Part shown: positions 23,852 through 36,904 of the stretch, piece after piece
How the letters are laid out: every line of letters starts with the position of its first letter
Numbering within the stretch: the stretch's first letter is position 1
Translations under genes and position numbers: made by a program
The notes under the pieces: generated by a model
What the model was told of the DNA's origin: nothing
Seen by the model: only the letters and a program-made list of their open reading frames with translations
Database searches by the model: none
Assembly (NCBI RefSeq): GCF_964204645.1
Contig: NC_134033.1
Span: forward strand, 12,342,155-12,406,154
Length of the DNA stretch: 64,000 nt
Direction of reading: 5' to 3'
From: Tubulanus polymorphus
Lineage: Eukaryota > Nemertea > Palaeonemertea > Tubulaniformes > Tubulanidae

Positions 23852-23943
23852 GCCCTCGGACTGGATTTGAACCAGCGACCTAAGGAATTCAGCTATGGGG
23901 ATGCCACTACAGTCCTCCGCTCTACCAACTGAGCTACCGAGGG
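23852..23943 (-). tRNA. tRNA-Tyr (anticodon GTA) with 19-nt intron
   Basis: Read on the minus strand, the gene has a 7-bp acceptor stem (CCCTCGG / CCGAGGG), D arm TAGCTCAGTTGGTAGAGC (box A), an anticodon stem GAGGA/TCCTT with CTGTAG giving anticodon GTA, and T arm GCTGGTTCAAATCCAGT (box B). A 19-base intron (23888-23906) follows the base 3' of the anticodon, the canonical site and a usual property of eukaryotic tRNA-Tyr. Without the intron it is 73 bases including the discriminator, which reads C instead of the common A. It is transcribed by RNA polymerase III and needs splicing by the tRNA endonuclease. No neighbour tRNA gene was seen. Confidence 0.93.
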
Positions 23944-26628
23944 AAGATATTAAAATCGTAACGTCTTGAAGATAAATATTTTACTGTCTCTGTTGCCAGG
24001 TGTGGATAATAGGGCCATTTATAGATCACACGTTGAATTGCAGTTTGATTTTGTTGTTTTCTGATCGTGCTGCCGTGTTCATCTCCGAGTTTACACTCTC
24101 TCCCTAGAAACCTAGTGATTGAAACGCCGTCAAAAATCCCGTCGCCTTCGCACTAGAATGCTATATCCAATTATCCGCGACCGACAAATCTAATTCTTAT
24201 AGAAAGCGAATTATTTTTTACGGATGTTCTACCGCAAGTTGACTACGTCTAGCTCCTGTTGATTCGGCGGCTTACATTTTTCGTCGTCTGTCGTAACATT
24301 GTTTCGAGCAGTCGCCGACATCAAGGAGTCATTATTCCGAACCTGTTCTCACGATGTCGCCTTTAGCCGAGTGTCATTTCATCTCGGCAAAGTTCCCCCA
24401 TGTATGAATACTAAACATGCCAGCTATATACACCTACGACTGCGAGAGACAGTGTCGGAGAAAACGAAAGAAAAAGGGAACAAGCCCTTCGGCGATGTAT
24501 TCTTGCACTGATCAGTGACAATCATTTGGTGCTCTACAACGAGACAACCGCGTACACGACAACCAAGGCACTGATTACAGTGTCTATGTCGAAGAGGCCA
24601 GAACGGATTTATATCCATTCAACCCATAACTCATTAACCACTTTGATTAAAACCCTATATAGGCCGTAGAGGCCAAGGGTTCCATAGTCATTGTTTGGAC
24701 TTAAGAGCAGGATGAGACTGTCAGATAGCCAATATAACAACTAAAGATGAATCTTAAGTCCCGACTATCGAACCGGCCCTTAAGAGTAAACTCGAATGAA
24801 GTATCTTACTTTCTAAACCAACAAACTTTCGAACCTGTTGATAGTCTGACTACAGAGTCAACTTATACCAGCTTTGAAAACGAATCGAATCGCCCATCAC
24901 GCCGGAACTGAATGATGTAAATAAAAGCGGGCGCTTCCGTATTGGCGAGAAATGGCTGTGACTCAACTTAAAGTCAGTAAGGTCGAACACTTATCCATAC
25001 GTATGCTCACACACATTTTAACCAGTTTGCCACTGATACTGAATAAAAGATTCAAAATATTGAAAATGTCGTCTCTGGAAACATATCGATCAGACCGAAG
25101 GCCGAGTATATATCTTACACACGACATCTCGCGCAGAATACGAATTCGTTTCTCGTTGTTTCTGACGGTGGCAAGGCGACGTCTCTTGGAAATCTCGATC
25201 ACCGACTAATGAACTAATTTCCATAGATAAGTAACTATTATTTCCAATCCATACAGTATGAACGCAGCGCTGAGCTGCAGCAGCAGTACACCACACCTCG
25301 ACCGGTGGCAGGCGAGCTTTTATATTAACGACCGAGGAGCTATAAATTGAGTATTGTGACGACGTTTAGGTGACAGTTTACGAGCGAATGGACCAGGTTT
25401 GGCGTTGATTGCAAGTCGTAAAGGTTATTCCTTAGTGAGTTATCTGACTGGCGGTTAAACCGGTTCACACAGAACCACTGATAATACCTGACCACAGCTC
25501 TATTGGTTCACGCGTATATCCAACGTTCGTTGAACATTCGCGTTGAGATCGGAAAGTGCCTATGTGTCGTCTTAGAAAATCCAGACCCAATTTGCCGATT
25601 GGGGGATATGGTCTTGATTTTCGTGATACACTTTAAAGTCGATCTTTTTCATTGGTCATCCGGTACTTGCCTTGTGCGGGTATTCGAATATTGCCCTTTT
25701 CAAAATATTTTGCCGCTTTCATCGGACAAGTACTGTCTAGGCAAACCCTAGGTCCTCCCCTATCTTCGAATACCGTTTCGAAAATCTAAAATTTGGTTCC
25801 AGTATTTGGTGTCAGACGTTAGGACTCTTATGCAGTTCTAAGCCATTGGAAATTCAAATTTTAGAATCCCAAATCTTAACAATCTTTGAGTCAAACAGTA
25901 ACACCACCCTGGTCAAACGCAACCATCGCGGTAAATCTGCTATGGATCCGTGGCATCAGGCAGGATCTCGTTCTGATGCTTGGAATACATGTGCGATAAC
26001 GATTTATTGTATATATGTATATATATACATATAAATGCGATATGTGGAGATTTTTTTTATGCGCGAAGAACTCATTTCATTTTAACCTGCGACCAACGGA
26101 TTGACCGTAATGGCCATTATCGGGAAGACAAGTGAGCAAATTACTGGCCAACCACTTTATACCGTCCCCGAGAGTCGGTGAGCGAGCACTGCAAAAACTC
26201 TTCTCGACGTGCCACCGAAAAATGATTGATCGCGCCGGAAATCTTGGTAGTCTGTCCATAACGTCGCTTTTTACGTTTCCGTTTCATAGCAACATTCACG
26301 ATAATGATGTGTATATACACGATAAAAATGTCGGCGATAACGATTTATATTGAACGTTGGTTTCAAACTTATATCTGCAAGTGCTTCGGGTGCCGGCTAC
26401 AGTGACACCGGTGGCTAACGTCTGTGGTTCGGACCCAACTGAACCAATTCGTTGATTGGAGTTCTCCCAGTCCCGTCAGTGGTTGGATCCATATAGATCT
26501 CCGTCGCTCTACGATCCTAGTGTAATATCAGACATAGGGCTCTTGGATGGAAACACTTTCAGGACTGGGTGAAGTTAAAGTGTGATCCTGAGAAGGGACT
26601 GTAATCAATATTGCTGGCTTCTAGGTCC
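23944..26628. other. Intergenic region, no recognised gene
   Basis: It holds a family I repeat at 24671-24780. A CpG-richer stretch at about 25080-25330 is open on both strands but without any domain. A small palindromic TATATGTATATATATACATATA lies near 26010. Confidence 0.4.
24671..24780. mobile_element. Family I palindromic MITE (copy E, shortened)
   Basis: Starts GGTTCCATAGTCA, ends CGAACCGGCCCT, interior with CAGATAGCCAATATAACAAC as in other copies. About 110 bp, internally deleted. Confidence 0.65.
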
Positions 26629-26723
26629 AGTTACACCAGTCGCCGTGCCTTAATCCAAGCAATGACCTTGAACCATACAATGCTGGTTTTAAGTTCTAAG
26701 ATTGGCCGTTGAACCAAGATTGT

Positions 26724-26797
26724 CTATAAGAGCGGCCTTCAATCGAAGTTTAACTGCCTCCTATAAGAGCGGCCTTCAATCGAAGTTTGACTGCCTC
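26724..26797. repeat. Two-unit tandem duplication, 37 bp
   Basis: The unit beginning CTATAAGAGCGGCCTTCAAT at 26724 recurs at 26761 with one base change. It lies at the end of a decayed family I-like segment (about 26629-26716). Confidence 0.92.
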
Positions 26798-27684
26798 TGG
26801 GTTATAGAATTGCGCACTTGCAGTCGCCATAGTTTATGTACATAAAACCAATTCGAATTTTGTAAATATTTAAACGTCAAAGTTACGTAATTGAACAGAG
26901 ACACTGACCACGTACGTGATATAGTCTATAGATACGTGTGAAGCGTCCAACGTCAATAAATCATTAATAATACGAATCGTTTAATTGAATTATTGGTATC
27001 CAATTATCGCCTAGGATACTAATATTATCTAAGTAGTCTTTATTACGGCCATGAACGATTTTAGTAATACGTGCGTGGTGCGGCGAATGCTCGGCAGCGA
27101 ACGGGCTGAGAGGAGTCTTATCCCGGCCAACCGATATATTCAATTATTGGCCATCGCCGAGACGAGTTCGTTCATCCTCTATTTATAATGCGTACATGTA
27201 TACACGAATAGATTTATTAGAATTCGACCGTGACGCTCGGGGACCGTAACTGAAAGGCTCCACTTAAGATGATCGGTATATCGTATATATTGTATTGTGC
27301 CGATTGCATTAAATAGTCTTCGATATACTTATAAGATATCTTAAATAGAGTAAAGCTTGCCACTGTAGCCATCTTAGATACCTGGATGCTTTTGGAACAG
27401 CATGGCCTCATCGACAGATGAAGTATCCCAAACCTAGATTTCACGAACATTTATGACAAGCTATGTGATGAAATATATTATTGTTGAATCGTTGAATTAA
27501 TTCATCTAAGATGAGAATTTTTCCATTAGTAGCTAATCATAATTTTACTGAATTCGTTGAAGTCAATGAGGAGGTTGTCACGTCTTATCGAAATTTTAGT
27601 CAAGTTGTCGACATTTATTAAGGTCGTCTTTCCTTTCTAGGACCTTTCTAGTCATTTTTTGAAAATAAATCTCAATAATTATTT

Positions 27685-27840
27685 TTGAGAGGATGTGCAC
27701 TACGTCGTCATTATCGGGGCTAGACTGGTTGCCGGTCATCTCAATTCAATTATCTATATGTTCAAATCCAAATTACTTCACCGATCCTAAATATCATATA
27801 ATTTACATTATATTATTTATTGTCGACACTATCAAGAGAT
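27685..27840 (+). repeat. Dispersed repeat, pair member 1 (ATCGGGGCTAGACTGGTTGC)
   Basis: Aligns with 32605-32803 over most of its length: TGAGAGGATGTGCACTACGT, then ATTATCGGGGCTAGACTGGT, TTCAAATCCAAA, and a shared end ATTATTTATTGTCGACA. The left part carries the family II core, so the two families overlap. No ORF. Confidence 0.8.
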
Positions 27841-28794
27841 ATACGTTTAATACTTCAAGGCGTCAATAAACTTTAGTTTTCTTGTTCTCAGCTTGTAATT
27901 TAACATTTCTAATAATTACAACATCAGCGAACGATTCTTATACATTACATGCTTAGATTATTTCAGTTTCCATTTTACTCATGTTATAAGCGAGTGAGTG
28001 TAAGGTATTATATAGCGCGTTCACACGGCGTATCTCTCAGCTGTTGTGCTTCTGACAGCACTGTGTTAAACGCTTTACAGCGTTGCTAATCACGCTTTAC
28101 TCGGGTTGAGTAATTCAATTACGCTGACCTAACGTACCCCGTTCCCCCTCTCCCCAACGCTCGCGCGCTCTTCCGTTTTCGATCGGAATTTTTGACGAGA
28201 GTTGATTGGTAATTCGTCTCGGAAAAAACTTGTCACGATCTTTTTTTTCGGGTTTGTTCTTTGTCCTGTTATTACGTAAACGACAGACAACGGATTTACT
28301 ATACGCTAATGAAGTTGTCAAGCGCGCCGGCTAACATTGAATACTCCTCGGCCGCAAGATGTCTTAACATCTATTGAAGCGGAGCTTCGAGATTTCTATA
28401 TTATGTTTCTTTATCCCGTAATTTCAAATATTCTATTTTCTAAACTGATCAGTGCCCCACCTGACTCCAGTGGCGATTTAGTTTGTTATGGAGCTTTCTA
28501 CAACCGGCCGCTCAGCTTTTACGGCAAATAAATCAGATATAAAAAAAGGTTTTTACGGTCGTATTATGGCGGCCTAGTATACGAACCAAAAACAGAATGC
28601 AGCTCACAATATTGATGACTGCAGTATGACATTATATTTACAACAAAAAACGATACAACAAAAAACGTACGGAAAAGCTACGTAAACCGAAGTGCTATTG
28701 ATGCGTCTAGAAGTGAAAAATTGAAAATCAATACTGCGGTGTGATCATAGTGTTATGTATTTATTGACCACAAAGCGGGCGCAACCGTTATGCG

Positions 28795-28850
28795 AGAATA
28801 TGAATATGAATACTTTATTTTCTCTTATAATAAATACATAATACACACAG
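28795..28850 (-). mobile_element. Probable 3' tail of a truncated LINE-like element
   Basis: On the minus strand the sequence has AATAAA-type signals followed by a short hexamer repeat (ATTCAT-like units), the usual end of RTE/CR1-type non-LTR retrotransposons. No coding part survives nearby. Confidence 0.3.
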
Positions 28851-30734
28851 ATATGAATAATATCTCGAGAATAGGGCATCTCCAAGCCAGGGGCTGCACC
28901 ATTAGGGGAGATGCCCGACAGCAGTTATGACGACTACGACAAACAGAATTCCCGTATGGTTTTCTGATCTTGAAATATGGAATTGCCCCTCTTAGTTATT
29001 TGTTCGGAATGATTTTGATACGGTTCGATTGTGTATATCCATTACAAACCCACCACGCATTTCGGGAATGAAACGGGGGCTCCAAGAAGGTCGTCACTAG
29101 GTTTCAAGAAGTATAGGGACTCTTCGCATGAAATTATCTTCGACCGTGAACCGACAAGTTCTGACTCGATTATCAAACGTGTAATTGCGTTTAAGCGTCA
29201 CTTGTTGTTTCGCTATTTCGCTGTAATCACCGGTCAGCGTGTATAATAGAGCAGAATTTATGGCCGACACTTTCTCCACACGCTGACCTCGAGGTCGCGC
29301 GACTTGCGTCAACCGCGGCGGCCATTAATCAACTCCAATTGTTGCCGGGCTCCGAGGCGTTGTAGCGTAAAATTGATCCGACGCGAAGGAAGAATGGCGT
29401 AACGCGACGGTCGGAATCTTCTGAATGCGAAAACAACAGTACCATGGATATCGCTGTCACTCTGGTCAAATACTGCCCCAAATTATACATAGGTCTGTCG
29501 CCACGTCCAAAACATTAGGCACCGACTCTTTTACCAATCGGGACGCATCCGGGTGTTTCCAATTTCACTCACTTATCGATCACGTGATCATCCGAACGTC
29601 TCCGGACTCTCCATTCTGGCGAGGTGGTTTAGTTGCGGAGTGGAGCCGTGCGGTTAAGAAGATACACGTTCAGCATAGCATTAACAGGCAACCAGTCTAG
29701 GCTCAGAATTCGACACGCCAACCAGTCTATTAGATGATAGTACAGTCGTTCTCCGATTGTGCTCAATCCGGACGTGAGTCGGGCCTAGTAGACTAATTGA
29801 TATGTTTAGGCTAGAAATTAATGCTATGTAGTGAAGGCAAATGGGTTGGCTGCAATCAGAAACGCCGTTTTTGCTACTTCTCTTGGCGTATGTGACGTTT
29901 GGATATGCTCTATTGCTCCCCACTGGTACATGACCCGATATGACGACGCCGTTCTGATCCTATAACGTAGCCCCCCGTCTATACCTGGATCTCTATCGCT
30001 GACGGACACCCACTCCTCTAATCACATCTCACCGATTGTAAAAGAGAATTTAATCCCCGAGGCGCTAACATTCCACGTATAACACAGCGACGCTCGGTGA
30101 CTTTTTAATTCTACAGACTGCGTAAGGTGCTTAGTGCTCCATCTTTTTCTTGCAGCGATGTCTGTTTGTATTGAAAACACCACCGACTCGGTGACATTTC
30201 TGATTTTCCTCATCTTTTCCATCAAAGCAAGGTCGTTTTAACAATAACTCTCGGTAAAGGCGGATCACGAGCGCGCACTGCCGAGCGACGGAATAAAGCC
30301 ACGCATTTTGAACGCACAAAGGACTCGGCGGCCGCGATACACAAAACCGAATCGAATCTGCTAGAAGATAATAACGATAAAAAATGAGAAGAATGTCCTA
30401 TATATCGATCTACGGACTGAAACTCACGTTCCGTCGATGATATAGCCGAGCGCGCGCTGCATTAATGAGGATCAGTTTTTGAATAGAGTCGCGAACAAAT
30501 GATTCGGTCTCGACGGAATCGGTGACCTGCGCGCAATCTACGCGATGAGAAAAATATCGCGATCGCGAACTGTATAGCACATTGCAGCCGCCATTTCGAT
30601 TCGAACTTATTACTTGTATCAAAACATGTCGCTTTCAAAATATTGATGATTCAGTCTGATCTCAGAATTGGCACATTGATGTGAGAAGATTCGTAGAGGA
30701 GCCGCGTTAGTCTGATGTAGAATATAAACACGAC

Positions 30735-30900
30735 GAGACGAGTATTACTTTATAGGTTAACTATTTTATTTGACGCACGGGCTTTCGCTACTAATGTATA
30801 GAAGCTTCGTCAGGTGAATGAGTGATGAAGCTTCTATACATTAGTAGCGAAAGCTCGTGCGTCAAATAAACTAGTTAACCTTTGAAATACTACCCGTCTC
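30735..30900. mobile_element. Fold-back element with 74-bp inverted arms
   Basis: Arms 30735-30808 and 30827-30900 are reverse complements with only a few mismatches, separated by an 18-base loop. The shared core includes TTTGACGCACGGGCTTTCGC and ends GAAGCTTC at the loop. The transcript would fold into a near-perfect hairpin. The right arm ends in AAATAAACTAG. Confidence 0.9.
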
Positions 30901-32604
30901 ACGAATATGAGGTGTATGCGAATACTTAGAATGGCCTCAAGATTGGTTGAAATTCGTCGTATTCGTTTTTAAGGACCTCAAAACCGATTTTGATCTTATT
31001 TCAAGTCACTTTTGCAGAACGAGTAAGTCACTAGACCGACTTCGGGCTAGTGTGAACGTTTGGTCCGTTCTATTATTGGGACGGACCAAATTAAGACCTT
31101 ACTAGATAAAGTATAGTTTGAACGCGTCTGTGGAGCCGGTTGCAAGACATGGTTCTATAGTCGATTGGAATAAAAGGATTGGCTTGCCAAACTCGTCATT
31201 GGTACATTAATAAGGCTCATCTTTTGCGTCTCGAATGTGGCACTGACTCCAGACTGAAAAATCATCATTTGATACCGGGTTATATAGCTTTGTAACTACA
31301 TTAAACATTCGGTTATCAAATGCCTATATATCAAACTTGAAGCTAGATTGATATACAATAAAATCGATATTTCGTGCCAAACGATAATTTCGGCCATCAC
31401 GAAACTCGATCAACCGATTTTACGATATATTATAAGAGAGATGTTTAGATAGGAGAGCGGAATGCGTGGATTGGGGAGACGTGTGGAATTCGAATTTCCC
31501 CTCGTATCAGAGATCGAAACGATAAAATATTATGCAAACGTATATGAACGATATCCATCGAATCGGCGCCAGGTATAATGTGCGCACGATATGCGTTTAC
31601 AAAATATGAATTTCACAATTTCGACGACCGACGAACGAAGATAAAAGTGATAGCGAATTTAATTCGGTTTTTGATCGATCGTGGTTTAACCATCGATCAA
31701 GGCAGGATGATAACGCGAAATTCAGAGCTCTATAAAATGGATAGATTCGAATTTTGCTCGGTTTCCGTGACCGCAGTGTCACAAATCCGAATCCAGTGAA
31801 CTTCAGTCTGGACCGAGTTTATTCAGAGTTGAGAATCTAAGTTGACTCTGGAACTAGTTCCAGGTTGTTAGTTCGAGTGGACTATGGACCCAGATCCGCA
31901 GATAGTTTTAATATGACTCTGAATTTAGTTCCAACACAGCTGTGAGTTTGGTCACGGACTCAGTATTTTGGAGTCCACGGTTCGATATCATTCTATATCC
32001 CAGCTTTTGCTACATATCACTTTTTGTCCACGGAGTTTCCCTCAAGACGAAGACATCGATTTATTCGAATAAAGACGTTACGCAATATTTGAGGTTGATG
32101 AGCGATGTTTGACATTTTCCATCTAGATAATTGTACAGCCCAGGTACACTAATGAACGGGGATATAAAAAGCGGCTTATACAAGACATACCCAGCTGAAT
32201 TAATTAGCACCGGAACGTATTCTAATGGCAGATTATTGATTTAAATGTCAATGTATCTCCGGCCGAAGAAGTCAATTTTTAATACGCGTTTTAGCGAAGA
32301 ACGGAGGAAATGTGACGCGGTTTTACAAAGGCATGCTAATTACGCGATGTGTTGCGGTAGATGGTTTCAGAAAAATAACCGGGTAGAAAAGGAAGCGCTG
32401 TCTACCTTTCCCCCGTGCGGCCACATACAATTCAACCTTGACCTTATACCGCTAAAGCCATGACCTAGATTCTGGCGAGTATCGGACATTATGTCATAGC
32501 ATTTCAATTTAAACAATTGCAATCGTGAATTTCGGCGTTTATTTTGTAATCAAAAATACATTTCATTAATTTTATTCAATTTTTGTTAATTCTAATAATC
32601 ATTT

Positions 32605-32803
32605 TCTGAGATGACGTGTACTACGTCATCAATATCGGGGCTAGACTGGTTGCCGGTCATTTCAATTATCGATATATTCAAATCCAAAATAACTTGATTG
32701 ATCCCTAAAATACTATATTAGTATAGTATATTTATTTTTTCATAACTCATACATACATATACATGTGCTTATATTACATTATTTATTGTCGACAACATTA
32801 AGC
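32605..32803 (+). repeat. Dispersed repeat, pair member 2
   Basis: Counterpart of 27685-27840, with CTACGTCATCAATATCGGGG and GCTAGACTGGTTGCCGGTCA nearly identical, and the same ATTATTTATTGTCGACA end. It carries about 40 extra AT-rich bases before that end, and the long AT tract starts directly after it. Confidence 0.8.
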
Positions 32804-32992
<189 letters not shown>

Positions 32993-34428
32993 TATTTTCC
33001 AACAAGACGTCAATGCATGTTCGAGTTAGTTTTCATCCTAAATTATCTGACGATGATGACGCATATTTTGACGGGTTCCGTAGAACACAAACAAACAACA
33101 CCAGCAGCAGACGAGCGAAGAGAACTGTTCTCTTATCTCCGTGTGACTTGTTTTTTTCTACGCTGTAATGTGTCAATCAATCTTCGTTGCTCTGAAATTT
33201 AAAACAAAACCCATTTAGCTGTTTATTTCTTCGGCGAGCGAGAACTGATGTAATGCTTTTCGAGAGGAAGAAAAATTCAAAGCTTTTAGCCGAAGTTTTA
33301 GTTAGTATATGAAAAAGCGTTTTCAACGATTTTTGTTTTATGTTTGATTTAACACGTATGTAGAAGTCGACAGATGTATGTTTGTTTTGAAGAGGCGATA
33401 CTATTGATTATCGACTTGTTATATTATACTTTTGTTTATATCTATTGACTCCAATGGGCAAAAACGCTTCTGTGGCACTCGAGGGACCACTCGGCGCGCT
33501 AGTGAGCCTTCGGTCTTCCGCAACATTTAAAATAATAACTTATTCATCGATATAATTATGTACAGCAGTATGTGTGTAGATTTTGACAATTTGGCTTAGA
33601 TATTTGTAAAAAGATATACCCAAGCCTAGGCTTTACCAATAGCTATAGGGGATTTCCTGAAACAGGGCAAGTCTCTACCGTAGTCTTGCAAGGCTCTTGT
33701 AGTTATAGTGGATGCGCTGGGTATGAAAGATTCTCCTCAGTTCAGTTAAAATCTATCGAATATCATTTAGAGCAAGGAGGTACCTCTATGCATGAACCAG
33801 AACCGAGATGTAGAGAAAATCCGTTGAAGTAGTTGAGGTCTCTGTTCGTGCTCGTGGAAACCTAGGAATGTTAATCAAAGTCCATCAAATGTTGACACCA
33901 TCTGGTGAGAGGATGCTAGTTGTGCCAGTGAACTCTTTGCGCACAAAGGAGAACTCGCGTCTTTAGCAACACATTCCACAAAACTTTCATTCGCTGATAA
34001 AAAGCTGCATCCAATTTAATTAAAAGGGAGTTACGTGGATGTTCTGTCGAGTCGGGCGTGTTTGGTTGCTGTTGTTAAACCGGATTCAGAACGAAGAAGA
34101 ATAGATCTTCTATTCGAGTCGGGCGAATATCATTAGCTTCGTTCGTCAGAGGCACTGGTATATATATAGTTCGTGAAAATATATCCTGAAAACTGTTATT
34201 GCGATTTGGTTTGTTATATTCCCGGCGTTTGTACATAACGAAGTATGAACGTCGACCAGCTGTGCGAATTGACAGTGCTTAGCGAGTAGAAACACGCATG
34301 TCCCGGCACCCCGGAGAGGTTCGTTGCTGCCTGGTTCAGTTATAACCTTATCGCTTGCTCCTTGCGTTCGCATACTTCTCCCCCGAGCTCGGCATTTATC
34401 GCCTCGCTTCTTATCAACTGATAAAACG

Positions 34429-34446
34429 CAGCGCCCCCTGGTGGGC
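34429..34446 (-). promoter_or_regulatory. CTCF-consensus-like site
   Basis: The minus strand reads CCCACCAGGGGGCGCTG, a full match to the classical bilaterian CTCF core CCACCAGGGGGCGC. CTCF is a zinc-finger insulator protein conserved in most bilaterians. Binding is inferred from motif alone. Confidence 0.4.
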
Positions 34447-34967
34447 CGTACAAACCGAAACAATGATTCGCCTGATCTCGCGCGTAAATAATTTGTTTAT
34501 AAAAACTTTGTATCGGTGCTCTCTTCGCCTATGGTTCAGTCATCGAATCATTTTTCGATCTATGAACTTTTCTCTATATAGGAATAAAAACTGATGAACA
34601 TCAATAGAAATGCCTCGAGCAGATTCAAACGAATCGCACGTATGCATATCTGCCTGCCTGTCTCTCTGTCTGTGTATAATATACGTATAACCTTTTCATG
34701 TAATTTTGTTTTTGGCTGATCATGTGTAAAAGTGATGGCGAGCGGGTAATCGTAACAGTCTGAGTTACCCGCAGTTCTCGAATGCTCTCAAAGAGCTTCG
34801 GGCCATATTTTGCGTGACATTTTTCTCAAATATATTTCACAACGTAAACATATATTACGTGTTTATGTTATTCATTTATCTGTATTTTATTCGCATGAAT
34901 GAGTTCGCTTCTGGTTTTCGCGGCAAAGATAAGCGGATATACGAACGAAAAATATTCCTCTATAAAA

Positions 34968-35121
34968 TTCTGATCAGGTTGAATTTATAGAAATGAAACC
35001 TGAATATTTCGACTGTCGACTTACAGCCATCAATCATTCTTCTGGCCATTCCATCTGATGGTGGCTGTCAACAGTCGAAACGTCGTGGTTTCATTTGATA
35101 GATTGTATCTGATCAGATTTA
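34968..35121. mobile_element. Fold-back element ending in TCTGATCAG
   Basis: The arm at 34993-35034 (ATGAAACCTGAATATTTCGA...) pairs with 35057-35094 (...CAGTCGAAACGTCGTGGTTT), and the pairing continues weakly to TCTGATCAG at both ends. The loop is about 22 bases. No ORF. The GTCGAAACGT phrase is shared with 36955 and 38817. Confidence 0.75.
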
Positions 35122-36195
35122 TATATTATGAAATTTTCTCATTTACATATCTACAATTGACGAGGATTGTTTTATTCGGCAACGTAAGATTAGTATAGGC
35201 CTATAAAGCCTCGTTACACACCTCCCCCATATCCTCAATACCGGTAAAGTCTATGTCAACCTGAAAGCTCTCTTCGTGTTGACTGTGGACTGGGTAATGT
35301 GTTTGATTTCACGCTGAGCTCACGGGGAAACTTAACACCAGTTAATATTAGAGATTCGTGAAATATGATAACCGCCATTCAACTCGGTGACTATAGCCAG
35401 ACTTTTTGACCCGCTGCGTTTCATAATGAAATCGTAGATTAGAAATCAACGCCGATATACGTGTTGTTATCTACTGGCCATTTTTAGCGATTGGAGCACC
35501 TTTCGCGACGACGTCGTTCGCATACAATCGAAGCTATAGTATACTAGAGCGAAAAAGATAAGGCGTCCCCCAGGGCAGCGTACTTAGACCATCGATGTTT
35601 TCTCGCACGGGTCAAATACCGGTAACTCTGTATATCCGTGGACCGGTTTTAGTGGGCGTCCTATAGTCCTATAAAGTAGCATAGCTGGAGGATATTACTA
35701 TGGTAACGGAAGGCTATTGTCGGCGACGAGCTAAACCGGTTTTGTGTATTGGTATTTACAAGAGGGTGCACTTTGATATTAACCCGTTAATTCCGGTACC
35801 GACCGAGACATTTTGTAATATGATTAATTACTCATCAGGCAGATATTAGGAAGACATTGCGATGGTTTTATTGAAGAAACTCGGGTTAGAGTGAGGAGGA
35901 TAATTCCGTAATCGTGAAAGTCAAATAACGTGAATAAAATCTAAGTACATAGAATGCATGTAAAGTGTCTGATTCGTAGAATCGGTGTATTCTTGTTTTT
36001 GTTCCGTTTTGCTGCTCTAGCGGGTGCTGGTGTGTCTGGGTTTTTATTCGTCATACTATTTCATATCTAATGTCCTAAAATGTACTCGCTCATCAAACGT
36101 CAGTCTAGTTTAAATACGTCAACGGTCGGAGTAATGCTTCCTCTGAGAGTTCGTCAGCCTGGTTCATATATGAGGTGGTATTTTTGACATCTCCG
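35122..36195. other. Intergenic stretch, nothing recognised
   Basis: No domain-like ORF, RNA gene or clear repeat seen. Confidence 0.4.
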
Positions 36196-36441
36196 ATGTT
36201 GACATATCTCGTTTTATTCGCGTTCGTAATCGTAACACAAACATTGCCACGGCGGTTTTGCGCCCGAGGGTCCACTCTCGAATCAACGCCGGCTTTGTTA
36301 TCGCTAGTTGAACTCTCTCTCGGACTGCGCTATTGTCCGGCGATCGAATGCCTCAGTTTACCGAGTCGGGAATTCCTATGTCGAGTGCGCTCGCTGCCGA
36401 ACTCAACAACGTCGGGCTATTGTCTCGAAAAGTCGGATTAA
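36196..36441 (+). CDS. Speculative 81-residue secreted Cys-containing ORF
   Basis: The ATG at 36196 opens a frame starting MLTYLVLFAFVIVTQTLP, a plausible signal peptide. Five cysteines follow (spacing C-x26-C-x4-C-x9-C-x12-C) and the frame ends at TAA. A CpG-rich stretch continues downstream. There is no known Cys pattern (not insulin-like on inspection), no splice evidence and no homologue recognised. Chance is a serious alternative. Confidence 0.18.
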   Translation: MLTYLVLFAFVIVTQTLPRRFCARGSTLESTPALLSLVELSLGLRYCPAIECLSLPSREFLCRVRSLPNSTTSGYCLEKSD

Positions 36442-36904
36442 TCCGCATCTCAGCCAGCGTGTCGCCGCCGTTTTCAGACCGAAATTGTTGAATATTTTCG
36501 ACTGAAAACAACCCGGTGAATAGGATTATCACGAGAAGCGTCGTGAATAGCCGGCTAATTTAGTCCGCCTTTTCACCGTCGAGATTAAGTTCTGTGCTAA
36601 CAGCGCGCGTTGCAGCGGGAATGCGCGTATACACATTTCGTCGAGTTGTCGGTCAATACGCGAATGACCGGATTCAATTCGATCGCTATATGACCGCACT
36701 GTTTATCGAACGAGACGCTTAGACGTCGACATTTTTACTTTCATGGTGTATTTCACGGCCCATTAGCTCGTTAATAAAAGTGACAGATTGACGCCGGCAT
36801 CAGTCGGTAGTTTTCCACCATCCCTTCGAAACCATCCATGCTTACCGCCGGAGCCGTCGATATATAGGGTTTAACGTGATTTGATAAATACTAAGATATC
36901 AGTC
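36442..36904. other. CpG-rich intergenic stretch
   Basis: High CpG content up to about 36730 with no long ORF. It could be a regulatory element or part of an unseen gene. Confidence 0.3.

Larger units (their letters stand above)
26798..30734. other. Intergenic region, no recognised gene
   Basis: It contains a family II-type repeat (27685-27840) and a probable LINE tail at 28795-28850. CpG-rich stretches at about 28130-28330, 29280-29420 and 30030-30560 could be regulatory. Open frames in these (for example 30022-30225 and 29097-29312 on the minus strand) show no domain. Confidence 0.4.

Noticed and set aside
36196-36441. Insulin/relaxin-like peptide as ligand for the receptor
   Set aside because: Cysteine spacing does not fit the insulin A- or B-chain pattern (no Cys-Cys-x3-Cys-x8-Cys).
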